Origin: Propionivibrio limicola
GTDB lineage: Bacteria; Pseudomonadota; Gammaproteobacteria; Burkholderiales; Rhodocyclaceae
Assembly: GCF_009469695.1 (NCBI RefSeq)
Contig: NZ_SSSR01000001.1
Span: 310,001 to 374,000 of the forward strand
DNA length: 64,000 nt
Direction: 5' to 3'
The translations under genes and the position numbers were made by a program. The stretch's first letter is position 1. Every line of letters starts with the position of its first letter. The notes beneath the pieces were generated by a model. That model saw only the letters and a list, made by a program, of their open reading frames with translations. It was not told where the DNA came from and made no database searches. Of this stretch, positions 24,855 through 32,414 are shown one piece after another.

Positions 24855-26186
24855 TCATTGCACAAGTGCCGGCACCATCGGCCCGACCGACGAAGGGCCG
24901 CCGACAGCGCCAGAGGTCGCACATGGACTACCCGGCGCATTCGAGGCGCCGAGATACTCGGCACTTACCGTCACATCCTGTCCCGATTTCTTGTACGGAC
25001 TGAGCATCAAAATGCACGCATAACCGCGAATCGGCGACTGCTGGCCGCTCTCGAAATCCGCACAGGGCACGAAAGGTAACGTTACCAAGCGCCGATCCGC
25101 ACCGTAATCATGCAACTGGGTTTGGCTTGCAGAACTTGACCCACCTGGATTCTCATCTGCCTGAACGGGCGTATTGGCTGCACGCGACGCCAGGAAGTTG
25201 TCAGTGGTACCCGAAGTACCATTGTAGGCATTCTCACCAAGCGGCCACGTCGTCGTGTTGTATGCAAACCCCGTGAAGTCAGGTGGTGCCGAAGTCAGAT
25301 CGCCAGTCGTCACACCCCCGCCACCTTGGTAGATACCGAAACGAGTGTTGAAAGCCTTGCCGAGCGACGTGATGTTACCGGTCTGCCCGACGCATCCGGG
25401 GATAGGATTGCCCGGACTTGCACCGGCACAGCTACCAAGATTATTGGCTGGCAAATTACACTGTCCAGCACCTTCGAGCAGACATGCCAGTTCCTGCGCG
25501 CCGCCACCGGAGCAACCCGGCGTACCAGAACTCGGATCGAAGTCGATCCAGCGGAAGTTGCCCGTCAAGTCACTCATACCACTCCCGCCACCGGTTTCCT
25601 TGAAATTCATCGAATACCACTGACCGACGACATAGCCGAAGTCTGGCGCGGAACCGCCGTACCGATCACTGCACAGCGCCATCGGAATGGCACAATTGGT
25701 TTGAGCCGGGGTCAAGGTTGCCGTCGCCAAGGCATTAACATCTGCATCGTCTATTCCGAGAACCCGCATGAACCATAGCGGGATATTCGGACGATCAATG
25801 ACACAACGAACGTACTTGGTAGTACCGGGTGGATTTGAGCTGGCTGATAACCAGGAGCCACCGGACAAAGAACTACCGAACGTCACCGCAACAGATCCGG
25901 CGACGATATTCGCCCCCTGGAATCCAACCCTGTTTTGCGTCGCAACCGTGATCCCCGCATTCTCGGCACGCGTGAAATTCTCTGCCGGAACAGGATCGCC
26001 GGTCAGTTCATAAGCCGCGGAAAGGGCGCAAGCATCAGCTGCGTTCTGCAGTTCGGTCTTGGTGACATAGAGCTGACCGGCATCCAGTGCCAGACCGGCA
26101 AACCCGATCAACACGGCAATGGAAAGGCCGACGATGATTGCCACCGCACCGTCCTGACGATTTATGGGCTGTCTCATTTGGCGCAT
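24855..26186 (-). CDS. tadG: TadG-like pilus assembly protein
   Basis: The 443-residue protein opens with the TadG/Tad N-terminal signature DGAVAIIVGLSIAVLIGFAGLALDAGQLYVTK followed by ELQNAADACALSAAYEL, a single membrane anchor and short helix shared by TadG-like proteins. The large remaining part is periplasmic and extracellular-looking, rich in Gly, Ser and Asn with scattered Cys (CAIPMALCSDRYGG; GCSGGGAQELACLL). No clear VWA domain MIDAS motif is seen. TadG stabilises or caps the Flp machine in other systems; function here is by homology and position. Confidence 0.85.
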   Translation of the reverse strand: MRQMRQPINRQDGAVAIIVGLSIAVLIGFAGLALDAGQLYVTKTELQNAADACALSAAYELTGDPVPAENFTRAENAGITVATQNRVGFQGANIVAGSVAVTFGSSLSGGSWLSASSNPPGTTKYVRCVIDRPNIPLWFMRVLGIDDADVNALATATLTPAQTNCAIPMALCSDRYGGSAPDFGYVVGQWYSMNFKETGGGSGMSDLTGNFRWIDFDPSSGTPGCSGGGAQELACLLEGAGQCNLPANNLGSCAGASPGNPIPGCVGQTGNITSLGKAFNTRFGIYQGGGGVTTGDLTSAPPDFTGFAYNTTTWPLGENAYNGTSGTTDNFLASRAANTPVQADENPGGSSSASQTQLHDYGADRRLVTLPFVPCADFESGQQSPIRGYACILMLSPYKKSGQDVTVSAEYLGASNAPGSPCATSGAVGGPSSVGPMVPALVQ

Positions 26187-26218
26187 GATTCTTGCCCCTT
26201 TCCTTGGTTCGTTCGTAC

Positions 26219-26503
26219 CTAATCCGTTGAAACATTGTTCGAAATCAACGGAGTCAATGCCTCTGACGGCGGCTTGCGGAAGCTGTCACGATAGTTGTCG
26301 AGCGCTCCCTTGGCCGCCTTGCCGTCAAGCCCGGCGACCGGGTCCATGTTGCGGGACGCGTCCGGATTCAAGGTCTGCTGGGCCTTCAGCATGTTTGCCG
26401 ACTCGCCGAAACGGGCATCCAGGTCAGGCGTTCCGGTTCCAGCGCAACCGCTCAGAATAACCAGGCCAGCAATCGCCAAGATTCGTGCTTTGCTCGTTTT
26501 CAT
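26219..26503 (-). CDS. Small lipoprotein of the tad locus
   Basis: The 94-residue product has a lipoprotein signal ending LVILSGC and a short mature part (CAGTGTPDLDARFGESANMLKAQQTLNPDASRNMDPV). Similar short lipoproteins with a RFG...A...QT core occur next to the secretin in many betaproteobacterial tad loci. It lies 14 bases after the secretin gene, so a pilotin-like or secretin-stabilising role is a reasonable guess, but nothing in the sequence proves it. Confidence 0.75.
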   Translation of the reverse strand: MKTSKARILAIAGLVILSGCAGTGTPDLDARFGESANMLKAQQTLNPDASRNMDPVAGLDGKAAKGALDNYRDSFRKPPSEALTPLISNNVSTD

Positions 26504-26517
26504 TTTTGGCTCCTTGG

Positions 26518-28062
26518 TTATTTGACTTCGAAGCCGCCGGTTGATTCAGGCTCGGTCGTTTGGTCGGCTGGCTGCGTTGTTGTTGGTGGCGTACCTTCCA
26601 TCCGCCCGTTCAGGAAGAACTCGGCACGGTTCGGCGGCACATAGCTATCGGTCGGCAGCCCGTAATTCGGCGGTAGCGGTTTGACGAGACGCGGCGTCAC
26701 GACGAACACGAGTTCAGTCTTGTCGGTCTGGAAGTCGCTACTGCGGAACAGGGTACCGAGAATCGGAATTTCACCCAGCCCCGGGAAGGCCTTGATGTTG
26801 GTCGTCACGTTGTTCTTGATCAGGCCACCGATGGCGAAGGTCTGACCGTCGAACAGCTGGACCGTCGTCGAAGCCCGGCGCGTCGTGAAGGACGGCAGAA
26901 CCGACAGACCGCTGACACCCGGCACCGTGATACCGACCCCTTGCGGGTTCAACTCGGACACCTCCGGACTGACCTTGAGATTAATCCGCCCATCACTCAA
27001 CACCGTCGGTGTGAATTTGAGCGCCACACCGAACTCTTTCTCTTCGAGCGTGATCCCGCCATCATCATTTTGCTGTACCGGGATGAAGATCGTGCCACCC
27101 GCCAGGAAGCTGCCTTCCTGCCCGCTGATCGCCAAGACGTTTGGCTCAGCCAGAATCTTGACCAACCCGTTGTCACGCTGCGCATCAAGTGATGCGGCTA
27201 TCGGATTACCCGCCGTCTTGAGTGCTGACAAAAAGCCGCTCGTATCAGTACGCCCGAAATTCGACAGCAGACTGTAGGCCCAGTCGCCACGCGACCAGGT
27301 GGCGGCGAATTCAACACCGAGCTTGTCGAGCAACGTGCGGGAGATTTCGGCCACCTTCACTTCCAGCATGACCTGCTGCGGAGCCGCCACCGACAGCATG
27401 TTGATGATGTTGTCGTGCGTCGAAGCGCGCCCGCCGGCGGAACCGCCCGACACCCGACGCACATAGGCGCCAGCGATATCGACGGCGCGATCGGCCGCAA
27501 CGGCATCGCTGACCATCCCCGACAGCACCACCGAATCTGCCGCCGATGACACTTTGATCCCGTTCTCTGTCGGCAACAGTTCCTTGAACATGGCTGACAA
27601 GGAGGCGGTATCCATTCCCACCGCCACGTCGATCATCGTGCACTGTCCAGCGCGGTCGAGCATGATGACATTGGTCGATCCCACCGTCTTGCCCAGCAAA
27701 TAGATTTCACGCGGGCTGAGCAGCAACACATCGACATCAGCAACGCCGGGACGCCGCGTGTTCTGCCGATTCGACCCAGGCGACCGGTTGGCCTGTTCGC
27801 TCTGCGCCCCCTCTTTCGGATGCGCGACCTGAGAATCCTCCGGATTTCCCAGCAAGATACGCGTCACCGGCGACTCAAGCTTGAGAACCGAGGCCTTGCC
27901 GACAGAAAGTTTGACGATCGGCCCCATCTCGACCCGCGCGCAGGGCGATCCGGCGGTCGGAGCAGGTGTTGCACGAGCCGGCGCCGCATTGACCGGGGCG
28001 CTCCCCAACGCCATGGCGAGCACTATCGCCGACGTGCTTAGCAAGAATTTTGCTGACATCAT
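26518..28062 (-). CDS. rcpA: Flp pilus outer-membrane secretin RcpA/CpaC
   Basis: This is the outer-membrane channel for the Flp pilus, 514 residues. After a Sec signal (LLSTSAIVLAMALGSAPVNAAPA) it has the N-terminal BON/STN-like part (VKLSVGKASVLKLESPVTRILLGNPE), then BON, then the secretin core with VMLEVKVAEISRTLLDKLGVEF and the C-terminal GGLIKNNVTTNIKAFPGLGEIPILGTLFRSSDFQTDKTELVFVVTPRLVKP, which is the family signature. Two ATGs in tandem (28062 and 28059) follow GGAGG. The lower-complexity stretch around residues 85-110 (SEQANRSPGSNRQNTRRPG) is an insertion relative to typical members. Confidence 0.95.
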   Translation of the reverse strand: MMSAKFLLSTSAIVLAMALGSAPVNAAPARATPAPTAGSPCARVEMGPIVKLSVGKASVLKLESPVTRILLGNPEDSQVAHPKEGAQSEQANRSPGSNRQNTRRPGVADVDVLLLSPREIYLLGKTVGSTNVIMLDRAGQCTMIDVAVGMDTASLSAMFKELLPTENGIKVSSAADSVVLSGMVSDAVAADRAVDIAGAYVRRVSGGSAGGRASTHDNIINMLSVAAPQQVMLEVKVAEISRTLLDKLGVEFAATWSRGDWAYSLLSNFGRTDTSGFLSALKTAGNPIAASLDAQRDNGLVKILAEPNVLAISGQEGSFLAGGTIFIPVQQNDDGGITLEEKEFGVALKFTPTVLSDGRINLKVSPEVSELNPQGVGITVPGVSGLSVLPSFTTRRASTTVQLFDGQTFAIGGLIKNNVTTNIKAFPGLGEIPILGTLFRSSDFQTDKTELVFVVTPRLVKPLPPNYGLPTDSYVPPNRAEFFLNGRMEGTPPTTTQPADQTTEPESTGGFEVK

Positions 28063-28092
28063 TTGATCCTCCCTGAATTTCGGCGATTCGAG

Positions 28093-28947
28093 TTAGAAGC
28101 ATTCCGTCGTTTTGTTGGCGCCGCGAATCACTACCACGCATTCCTTCCCAGCGGCGGGTTTGGCAATTCTCCGTGGTGCGGCACGCTTGGTCGCCTTGGT
28201 GGGAACTGGCGTCGCAGTCACAGCAGGTGGCGGCATCGGCGTCTTGACAAAGAGTGAATCCTTGGTCGCCCCAGCGGTCCGGATTGGTTCCATATCCGTC
28301 TGGTTGCGCAACACGAGCGAGAGCGTACCAACCGACCGGGCGAGGTCGAGCTTCTCGGCCTGGTCCGGCGTTACTTCCAGCGTCACGGCATTGACCACCT
28401 TGGGTTTGGTCTCGTCACGACCTGCCTCCTGAGCAACGGCCAGAACAAGGATGTGCTCAAGGACGATCTTGGAGATGGTGCGATCCTTGTCGTTGCCCTT
28501 GGCACCTTCCTCCTGCGTGCTGACCATGATGTCGACGTAATTGCCGGGCAAAGCGAAACCGGCGACGCCGATGACATCATTCACGCGAACGGTGATGGCC
28601 CGTTTGCCTTCGCCGACGACTGCCGACAGCCCACCGCGGCTACCGACCGGAGCGAGCTTGCTTTCGAGAACCGGTTCGCCCCGGGTCACGGTGGTCTTGA
28701 CGACGCGATCGACCAGCACTTTTTCATCGGTGAATGCCCCGGGCGGGACGCTGGAAGCTGGCCACTCGACCATCTGGATCATTTCCGGCGACAGGCGGCT
28801 ACCGAGTTGAATATCCAGCACCGCCACGGCGATTTTGTTGCCCGAGTTCTGGCCTTGCTGCTGTATCCATTTCGCCGCCAGAACGACAGCCGCCAGTCCC
28901 GCAAGTAACGCGATCACCAGCATGACTACGCTTCGCATGTTCTTCAT
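28093..28947 (-). CDS. cpaB: Flp pilus assembly protein CpaB/RcpC
   Basis: CpaB/RcpC is a periplasmic protein anchored in the inner membrane that stabilises the secretin. The start at 28947 follows a GGGAGGAAAG ribosome site and gives a membrane anchor (MKNMRSVVMLVIALLAGLAAVVLAAKWI); the open frame runs 35 codons further upstream with no support. The SAF domain is clear (IAVAVLDIQLGSRLSPEMIQMVEWP), then VTRGEPVLESKLAP and the RcpC region GVAGFALPGNYVDIMVST. The C-terminal tail is Pro/Thr/Lys-rich with two late cysteines (GKECVVVIRGANKTTECF). Confidence 0.93.
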   Translation of the reverse strand: MKNMRSVVMLVIALLAGLAAVVLAAKWIQQQGQNSGNKIAVAVLDIQLGSRLSPEMIQMVEWPASSVPPGAFTDEKVLVDRVVKTTVTRGEPVLESKLAPVGSRGGLSAVVGEGKRAITVRVNDVIGVAGFALPGNYVDIMVSTQEEGAKGNDKDRTISKIVLEHILVLAVAQEAGRDETKPKVVNAVTLEVTPDQAEKLDLARSVGTLSLVLRNQTDMEPIRTAGATKDSLFVKTPMPPPAVTATPVPTKATKRAAPRRIAKPAAGKECVVVIRGANKTTECF

Positions 28948-29076
28948 TTTCTTTCCTCCCTGATTAGGTTTTTGCCGGTTTTCGGAAAGCTTTTGGAAGC
29001 CCTTGAAATTCATTCTAGACCGATATTTTTCGATGTCACCATCAAATTCCATGGCTCCTTACGGTCGCCAAGCGAA

Positions 29077-30399
29077 TCATTCCGAAGCGAAATAGCTATG
29101 CCATGCCCAGTCGATAAGCTGCGGAGTAAGCTCGACAGGCCATTCGCGGTAGGTCGCATAATCCCGCACTTGCGAGAGCAGGTCGCGCGGATAGCAGGCA
29201 AAGGTCGGACGCCCAAGCCGTCGATGCGTATTGAGTAGTGCATCAAAAGTCTCGGCATTGAACGTAATCCCGAATTCGTCGCACACATCGCGGAATATTC
29301 GTTCGTATTCGCTATCGCTCACGGCGCCGATGTGAATCTTGTACCCAAGACGGCGCAAGAAGGCCTCGTCAGCCAGCTTAGAAGGCGACAGATTGGTCGA
29401 GAAAACGAGCTTCACGTCGAATGGAATCTCGAAGCTCCCACCGGTATGCAAAGCGAGATAGTCGCGCCGGCGATCCATCGGCACGATCCAGCGGTTCATC
29501 AGTTCTTCCGGACGCACGATCTGGCGGCCAAGGTCGTCGATGATGTAGAGGCCGTTATTCGCCTTGACGTGCGACGGCGCCTGGTAATACCCGGAGGTGC
29601 GGTCGAAATGCAGGTCGAGCATATCGATAGTCAGTTCGCCACCGCTGATGGCGACCGGACGCGAACACGGAACCCAACGCCCATCAACGCGCAGACGATT
29701 GTCGAGACCACTTTTCTTCGATTCTGTATCGATTGGTCGGTGAATGATCGGATCAAACACCTGAATTATTTCCGAATCGACAACCAGGGCATAAGGCACA
29801 TAAACCGTGCCATGGAGCAATCGCATCATGCTCTCGGCGAGGAATGTCTTGCCGCTGCCGGACGGGCCATAGAGGAACATCGGTTTGCCCGAGTTCATCG
29901 CCGTGCCGACCAGGTCGCGCAACTCCGCATTCACGACCATATTTCGATAGCATTCCTCGACATCGGCGTGGGTCACCCGCATGTCGGCAAAAGACTGGGC
30001 GCGAACCTGTTTGGTGTAGCTTTCCAGCGTTACGGGCGCTGCCCCGACGTACCGACAGCGACGCAAAAAATCGGTCGCCCGCGATCGCCCGTGCTCGGTG
30101 AGCCCGTAATCAGCGTCGCCGCTCGTTGAACCGTGGCGCAGCAGCTCGACCAGCCGCTCGGCGCGCATGAAATTACAGACCCCTTCCACGATCATGGCCG
30201 GCAACCGCAACTGTTGAGCCAACTCGATCAGGCTCATGTTGCCACGCAGATAAAGCGTCTTGACGATCAGTTCGATTAGCAGGTGATCGTTCAGCCCGGT
30301 CTCTTCCAGGCTGCGAGGGGCCAGAGGCGCCACATCCTTTGCTTGACCCAGTTCCGGAGCCTCGGCGAGCACTCCCTGATTTTTTTCGCTGTTCATCAT
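29077..30399 (-). CDS. Tad-locus AAA+ ATPase with N-terminal winged-helix-like region
   Basis: This AAA+ ATPase of about 440 residues is not a standard Tad component. Numbering from the 30414 ATG, Walker A is GPSGSGKT at 183-190, Walker B GLYIIDDLGRQ at 288-298, sensor 1 FSTNLSP near 341 and a probable arginine finger FLRRLGYKI at 352-360. The first 130 residues are helical with a winged-helix look (LRGNMSLIELAQQLRLPAMIVEGVCNFM ... YGLTEHGR). ATG 30399 is preferred because GGAGAGG precedes it. It lies between the prepilin peptidase and cpaB genes in the same direction. It may remodel or regulate the pilus machine; this is inference. Confidence 0.85.
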   Translation of the reverse strand: MMNSEKNQGVLAEAPELGQAKDVAPLAPRSLEETGLNDHLLIELIVKTLYLRGNMSLIELAQQLRLPAMIVEGVCNFMRAERLVELLRHGSTSGDADYGLTEHGRSRATDFLRRCRYVGAAPVTLESYTKQVRAQSFADMRVTHADVEECYRNMVVNAELRDLVGTAMNSGKPMFLYGPSGSGKTFLAESMMRLLHGTVYVPYALVVDSEIIQVFDPIIHRPIDTESKKSGLDNRLRVDGRWVPCSRPVAISGGELTIDMLDLHFDRTSGYYQAPSHVKANNGLYIIDDLGRQIVRPEELMNRWIVPMDRRRDYLALHTGGSFEIPFDVKLVFSTNLSPSKLADEAFLRRLGYKIHIGAVSDSEYERIFRDVCDEFGITFNAETFDALLNTHRRLGRPTFACYPRDLLSQVRDYATYREWPVELTPQLIDWAWHSYFASE

Positions 30400-30450
30400 G
30401 TCCTCTCCGTCCATTCTGTAACCAGCGACTTTTGGCCTTCACTTCTTGTT

Positions 30451-31014
30451 CTATTTGAACGGCCAGTCCTTCAGCATTGTCAGCCCTATCTGCAACCCGG
30501 TGCCGATGGCAATCGCCACCGCATAGGGCAATCTCCCGGTCGTTTGCACATCGCGCAATGACAGCCCGGAAGAACGGGCCGTAAACACTACCAATCCCAT
30601 CAGCCGCAAGTTATCAATCACACGTGCCAGCGCCCCTGAAAACAACGCTGCCAACAACGACAACACACCGCCTGCCACAAAGGTCAGCAGAACCGCACCG
30701 ACCACCGGCATCGGGCCAAGAAAGGCGCCGATCGCCGCCATCAACTTCACATCGCCGCCGCCCATGGCGCGGATCGCGTACAACGGCAACATCAACGCGA
30801 GTCCGACCAACGCACCGAGCAACGACTGACTTAACCCTAGCCCAACGCTGGTAGAAAAAAAGGCCGGTTGTGGAGCAAAGAGGCTGAAAGCCAAGCCCAC
30901 GACCAGCCCCGAAGCAACCAGCCAGTTAGGTATTCGGCGGGTGGCAATGTCGTATCGAACCGCAAGCCCGAGCAAACACGCCACTGCTCCCGCCGATAGC
31001 CAGTAATTATTCAT
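30451..31014 (-). CDS. cpaA: Flp prepilin peptidase (A24 family, TadV/CpaA)
   Basis: This is the aspartic membrane protease that removes the leader from Flp pilins and pseudopilins. The 187-residue product has six or so membrane helices and both catalytic Asp regions: the first in RYDIATRRIPNWLV, the second in the family motif AMGGGDVKLMAAIGAFLG. It lacks the N-terminal methylase domain of PilD, as is typical for tad-linked enzymes. It lies between the pilin genes and the AAA+ gene. Confidence 0.93.
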   Translation of the reverse strand: MNNYWLSAGAVACLLGLAVRYDIATRRIPNWLVASGLVVGLAFSLFAPQPAFFSTSVGLGLSQSLLGALVGLALMLPLYAIRAMGGGDVKLMAAIGAFLGPMPVVGAVLLTFVAGGVLSLLAALFSGALARVIDNLRLMGLVVFTARSSGLSLRDVQTTGRLPYAVAIAIGTGLQIGLTMLKDWPFK

Positions 31015-31054
31015 TTAGAGTTGTTTTCTCCCTATCGCAACGCAAAAGAACAGT

Positions 31055-31231
31055 CTAGGCAGCAAGAGCGGCAGCCAGTTCGTCACGGATTCTTTGAAAG
31101 ACAAGAACCAAATTGTCACCAACTTCCGAAGTGGCAGTAATAATCACAACAGCAATCAGCGCAGCGATCAGACCATATTCAATCGCGGTTACGCCTTCCT
31201 CGTCGCGTACAAATGTCATCAGCTTTTTCAT
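31055..31231 (-). CDS. flp: Flp-family type IVb pilin (58 aa)
   Basis: This short gene encodes MKKLMTFVRDEEGVTAIEYG and then a hydrophobic helix (LIAALIAVVIITATSEVG), ending RIRDELAAALAA. It is a textbook Flp pilin: short basic leader, cleavage after Gly in EEG-VTAIEYG, the Glu-Tyr pair at mature positions 5-6, and a length under 60 residues. It is the second of two pilin genes here and lies nearest the prepilin peptidase. GGAGGA-type bases (AAGGAGGAC) sit just upstream of the ATG, indicating strong translation. Confidence 0.93.
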   Translation of the reverse strand: MKKLMTFVRDEEGVTAIEYGLIAALIAVVIITATSEVGDNLVLVFQRIRDELAAALAA

Positions 31232-31282
31232 GATAGTCCTCCTTGACTGAACCCCACATTCCGCCCACCGGCGGCCACCCCA

Positions 31283-31308
31283 TCAGGCAAGACCGCCGGC
31301 CTGCCTGA
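31283..31308 (-). other. Hairpin between the two pilin genes
   Basis: TCAGGCA and TGCCTGA form a stem around a GC-rich loop, without a T run. It could protect the 3' end of the first pilin message or reduce read-through. TGCCTGAAA is repeated again nearby at about 31301-31309 and 31330-31338. Confidence 0.4.
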
Positions 31309-31343
31309 AATCCTGTTGAAGCCTCAACTGCCTGAAACCCTAT

Positions 31344-31556
31344 TCAGTTCTGAACGGCAGCTGCAACTTCACGCGCAACAAACTCCCATAAACCATTCGC
31401 CGCCTGCCCCGTCCCCATCACGCTCGCCACGATTACGACGGCGATCAAGGCACCGATCAGCGCATACTCGATTGAGGTAACGCCGGACTCATCGTTCGCC
31501 AAGCGGCTAATCTTGCGACATCCATGCCGAATGGCTGAATTGGCTTGTTTCCACAT
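31344..31556 (-). CDS. flp: Second Flp-family type IVb pilin (70 aa)
   Basis: The 70-residue product has a longer leader (MWKQANSAIRHGCRKISRLANDESG) than the other pilin, then the processing site and helix VTSIEYALIGALIAVVIVASVMG with the conserved Glu-Tyr pair, and a short C-terminal tail (NGLWEFVAREVAAAVQN). It is the first gene of the tad operon, 151 bases after the response regulator stop. The two pilins share the helix but differ in the tail, so one may be the major subunit and the other minor or conditional. Confidence 0.9.
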   Translation of the reverse strand: MWKQANSAIRHGCRKISRLANDESGVTSIEYALIGALIAVVIVASVMGTGQAANGLWEFVAREVAAAVQN

Positions 31557-31707
31557 TTCTGTCGCTCCCGGTTGAATGAATTATTTCCTTTTGTTGATTT
31601 CATTCTAGGAACGGCTCGCCGGAAAGAAACCGGACTCTTCAACCTATTTTTCGGGGAGGAGACTCCCGGCAGGACGTGACAAAAGTCCCATATGATTCGG
31701 CGAAAGC

Positions 31708-32400
31708 CTAACTCTCTGCCAGACCATGTTTGACGGCATAGGCAAACAGCCCCAGCCGGTTGCGCACGCCAAGTTTTTCGTAGATGAGGGTCAGATGGTT
31801 GCGCAGGGTGTGTTCGCTGATGTGCAGGGTGTCGGCGATAGCCAGGCTTTTTTCGCCTTGGCTGTTGACGACGGCGCGGATGATTTCCCGCTCGCGTGGC
31901 GTCAGGCTGGCGATTTTGGCGGCCTCGGGGTCTTTTTCACCGCCCTTGCCGGCTCCGCTGGACATCGCATCGAGAAGTTTCCCCATCATCGCCCGGTTGA
32001 TCCAGACTTCGCCGGCGTGGACGCGTTCGATCGCCCGCAGCACGACGTCGGCGCTTTCATCCTTGCCGACGACGCCGCGCACACCGTGCAGGACGGAGGC
32101 CTGCAGCAGCGACGAATCCCGGCTGCCGGTCAGCAACAGCACTTTGGCCTCGGTCAGCTGCAGGAGCTCCGGCAAGGCGTCGAAGGAATTCTCGCCGTTG
32201 AGATCGAGGTCGAGCAGGATGATGTCCGGCTTGGCCGAAACGACCTTGGACAGCAGTTCGGCGCAGGTACTTGCCGTGCCGACGACCGCCATGCGCGGCT
32301 GTGCGCTTTCGACCAGCCGTTCGAGCCCCCACAGTACCGACTTGTGGTCATCGACGAGCATTACGCGAATCGGAGTCTGGTCCGCCGTCTGTTCTGTCAT
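31708..32400 (-). CDS. LuxR/NarL-family response regulator
   Basis: The start at 32400 gives MTEQTADQTPIRVMLVDDHK. The N-terminal receiver domain has the acidic pair near 17-18, the phospho-acceptor Asp at about 64 (IILLDLDLNG), the Thr in LLLTGSRD and the Lys in VGKDESADV. The C-terminal LuxR-type helix-turn-helix is TPREREIIRAVVNSQGEKSLAIADTLHISEHTLRNHLTLIYEKLGVRNR. The gene follows the histidine kinase by 14 bases and precedes the tad operon on the same strand. By position it most likely controls Flp pilus expression, much as PprB does in Pseudomonas. Confidence 0.9.
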   Translation of the reverse strand: MTEQTADQTPIRVMLVDDHKSVLWGLERLVESAQPRMAVVGTASTCAELLSKVVSAKPDIILLDLDLNGENSFDALPELLQLTEAKVLLLTGSRDSSLLQASVLHGVRGVVGKDESADVVLRAIERVHAGEVWINRAMMGKLLDAMSSGAGKGGEKDPEAAKIASLTPREREIIRAVVNSQGEKSLAIADTLHISEHTLRNHLTLIYEKLGVRNRLGLFAYAVKHGLAES

Positions 32401-32414
32401 TGTCAATCGCCTTC

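Noticed and set aside
31557-31707. Sigma-54 promoter ahead of the pilin operon
   Set aside because: No TGGC-N8-TGC-type -24/-12 element was found in this interval.
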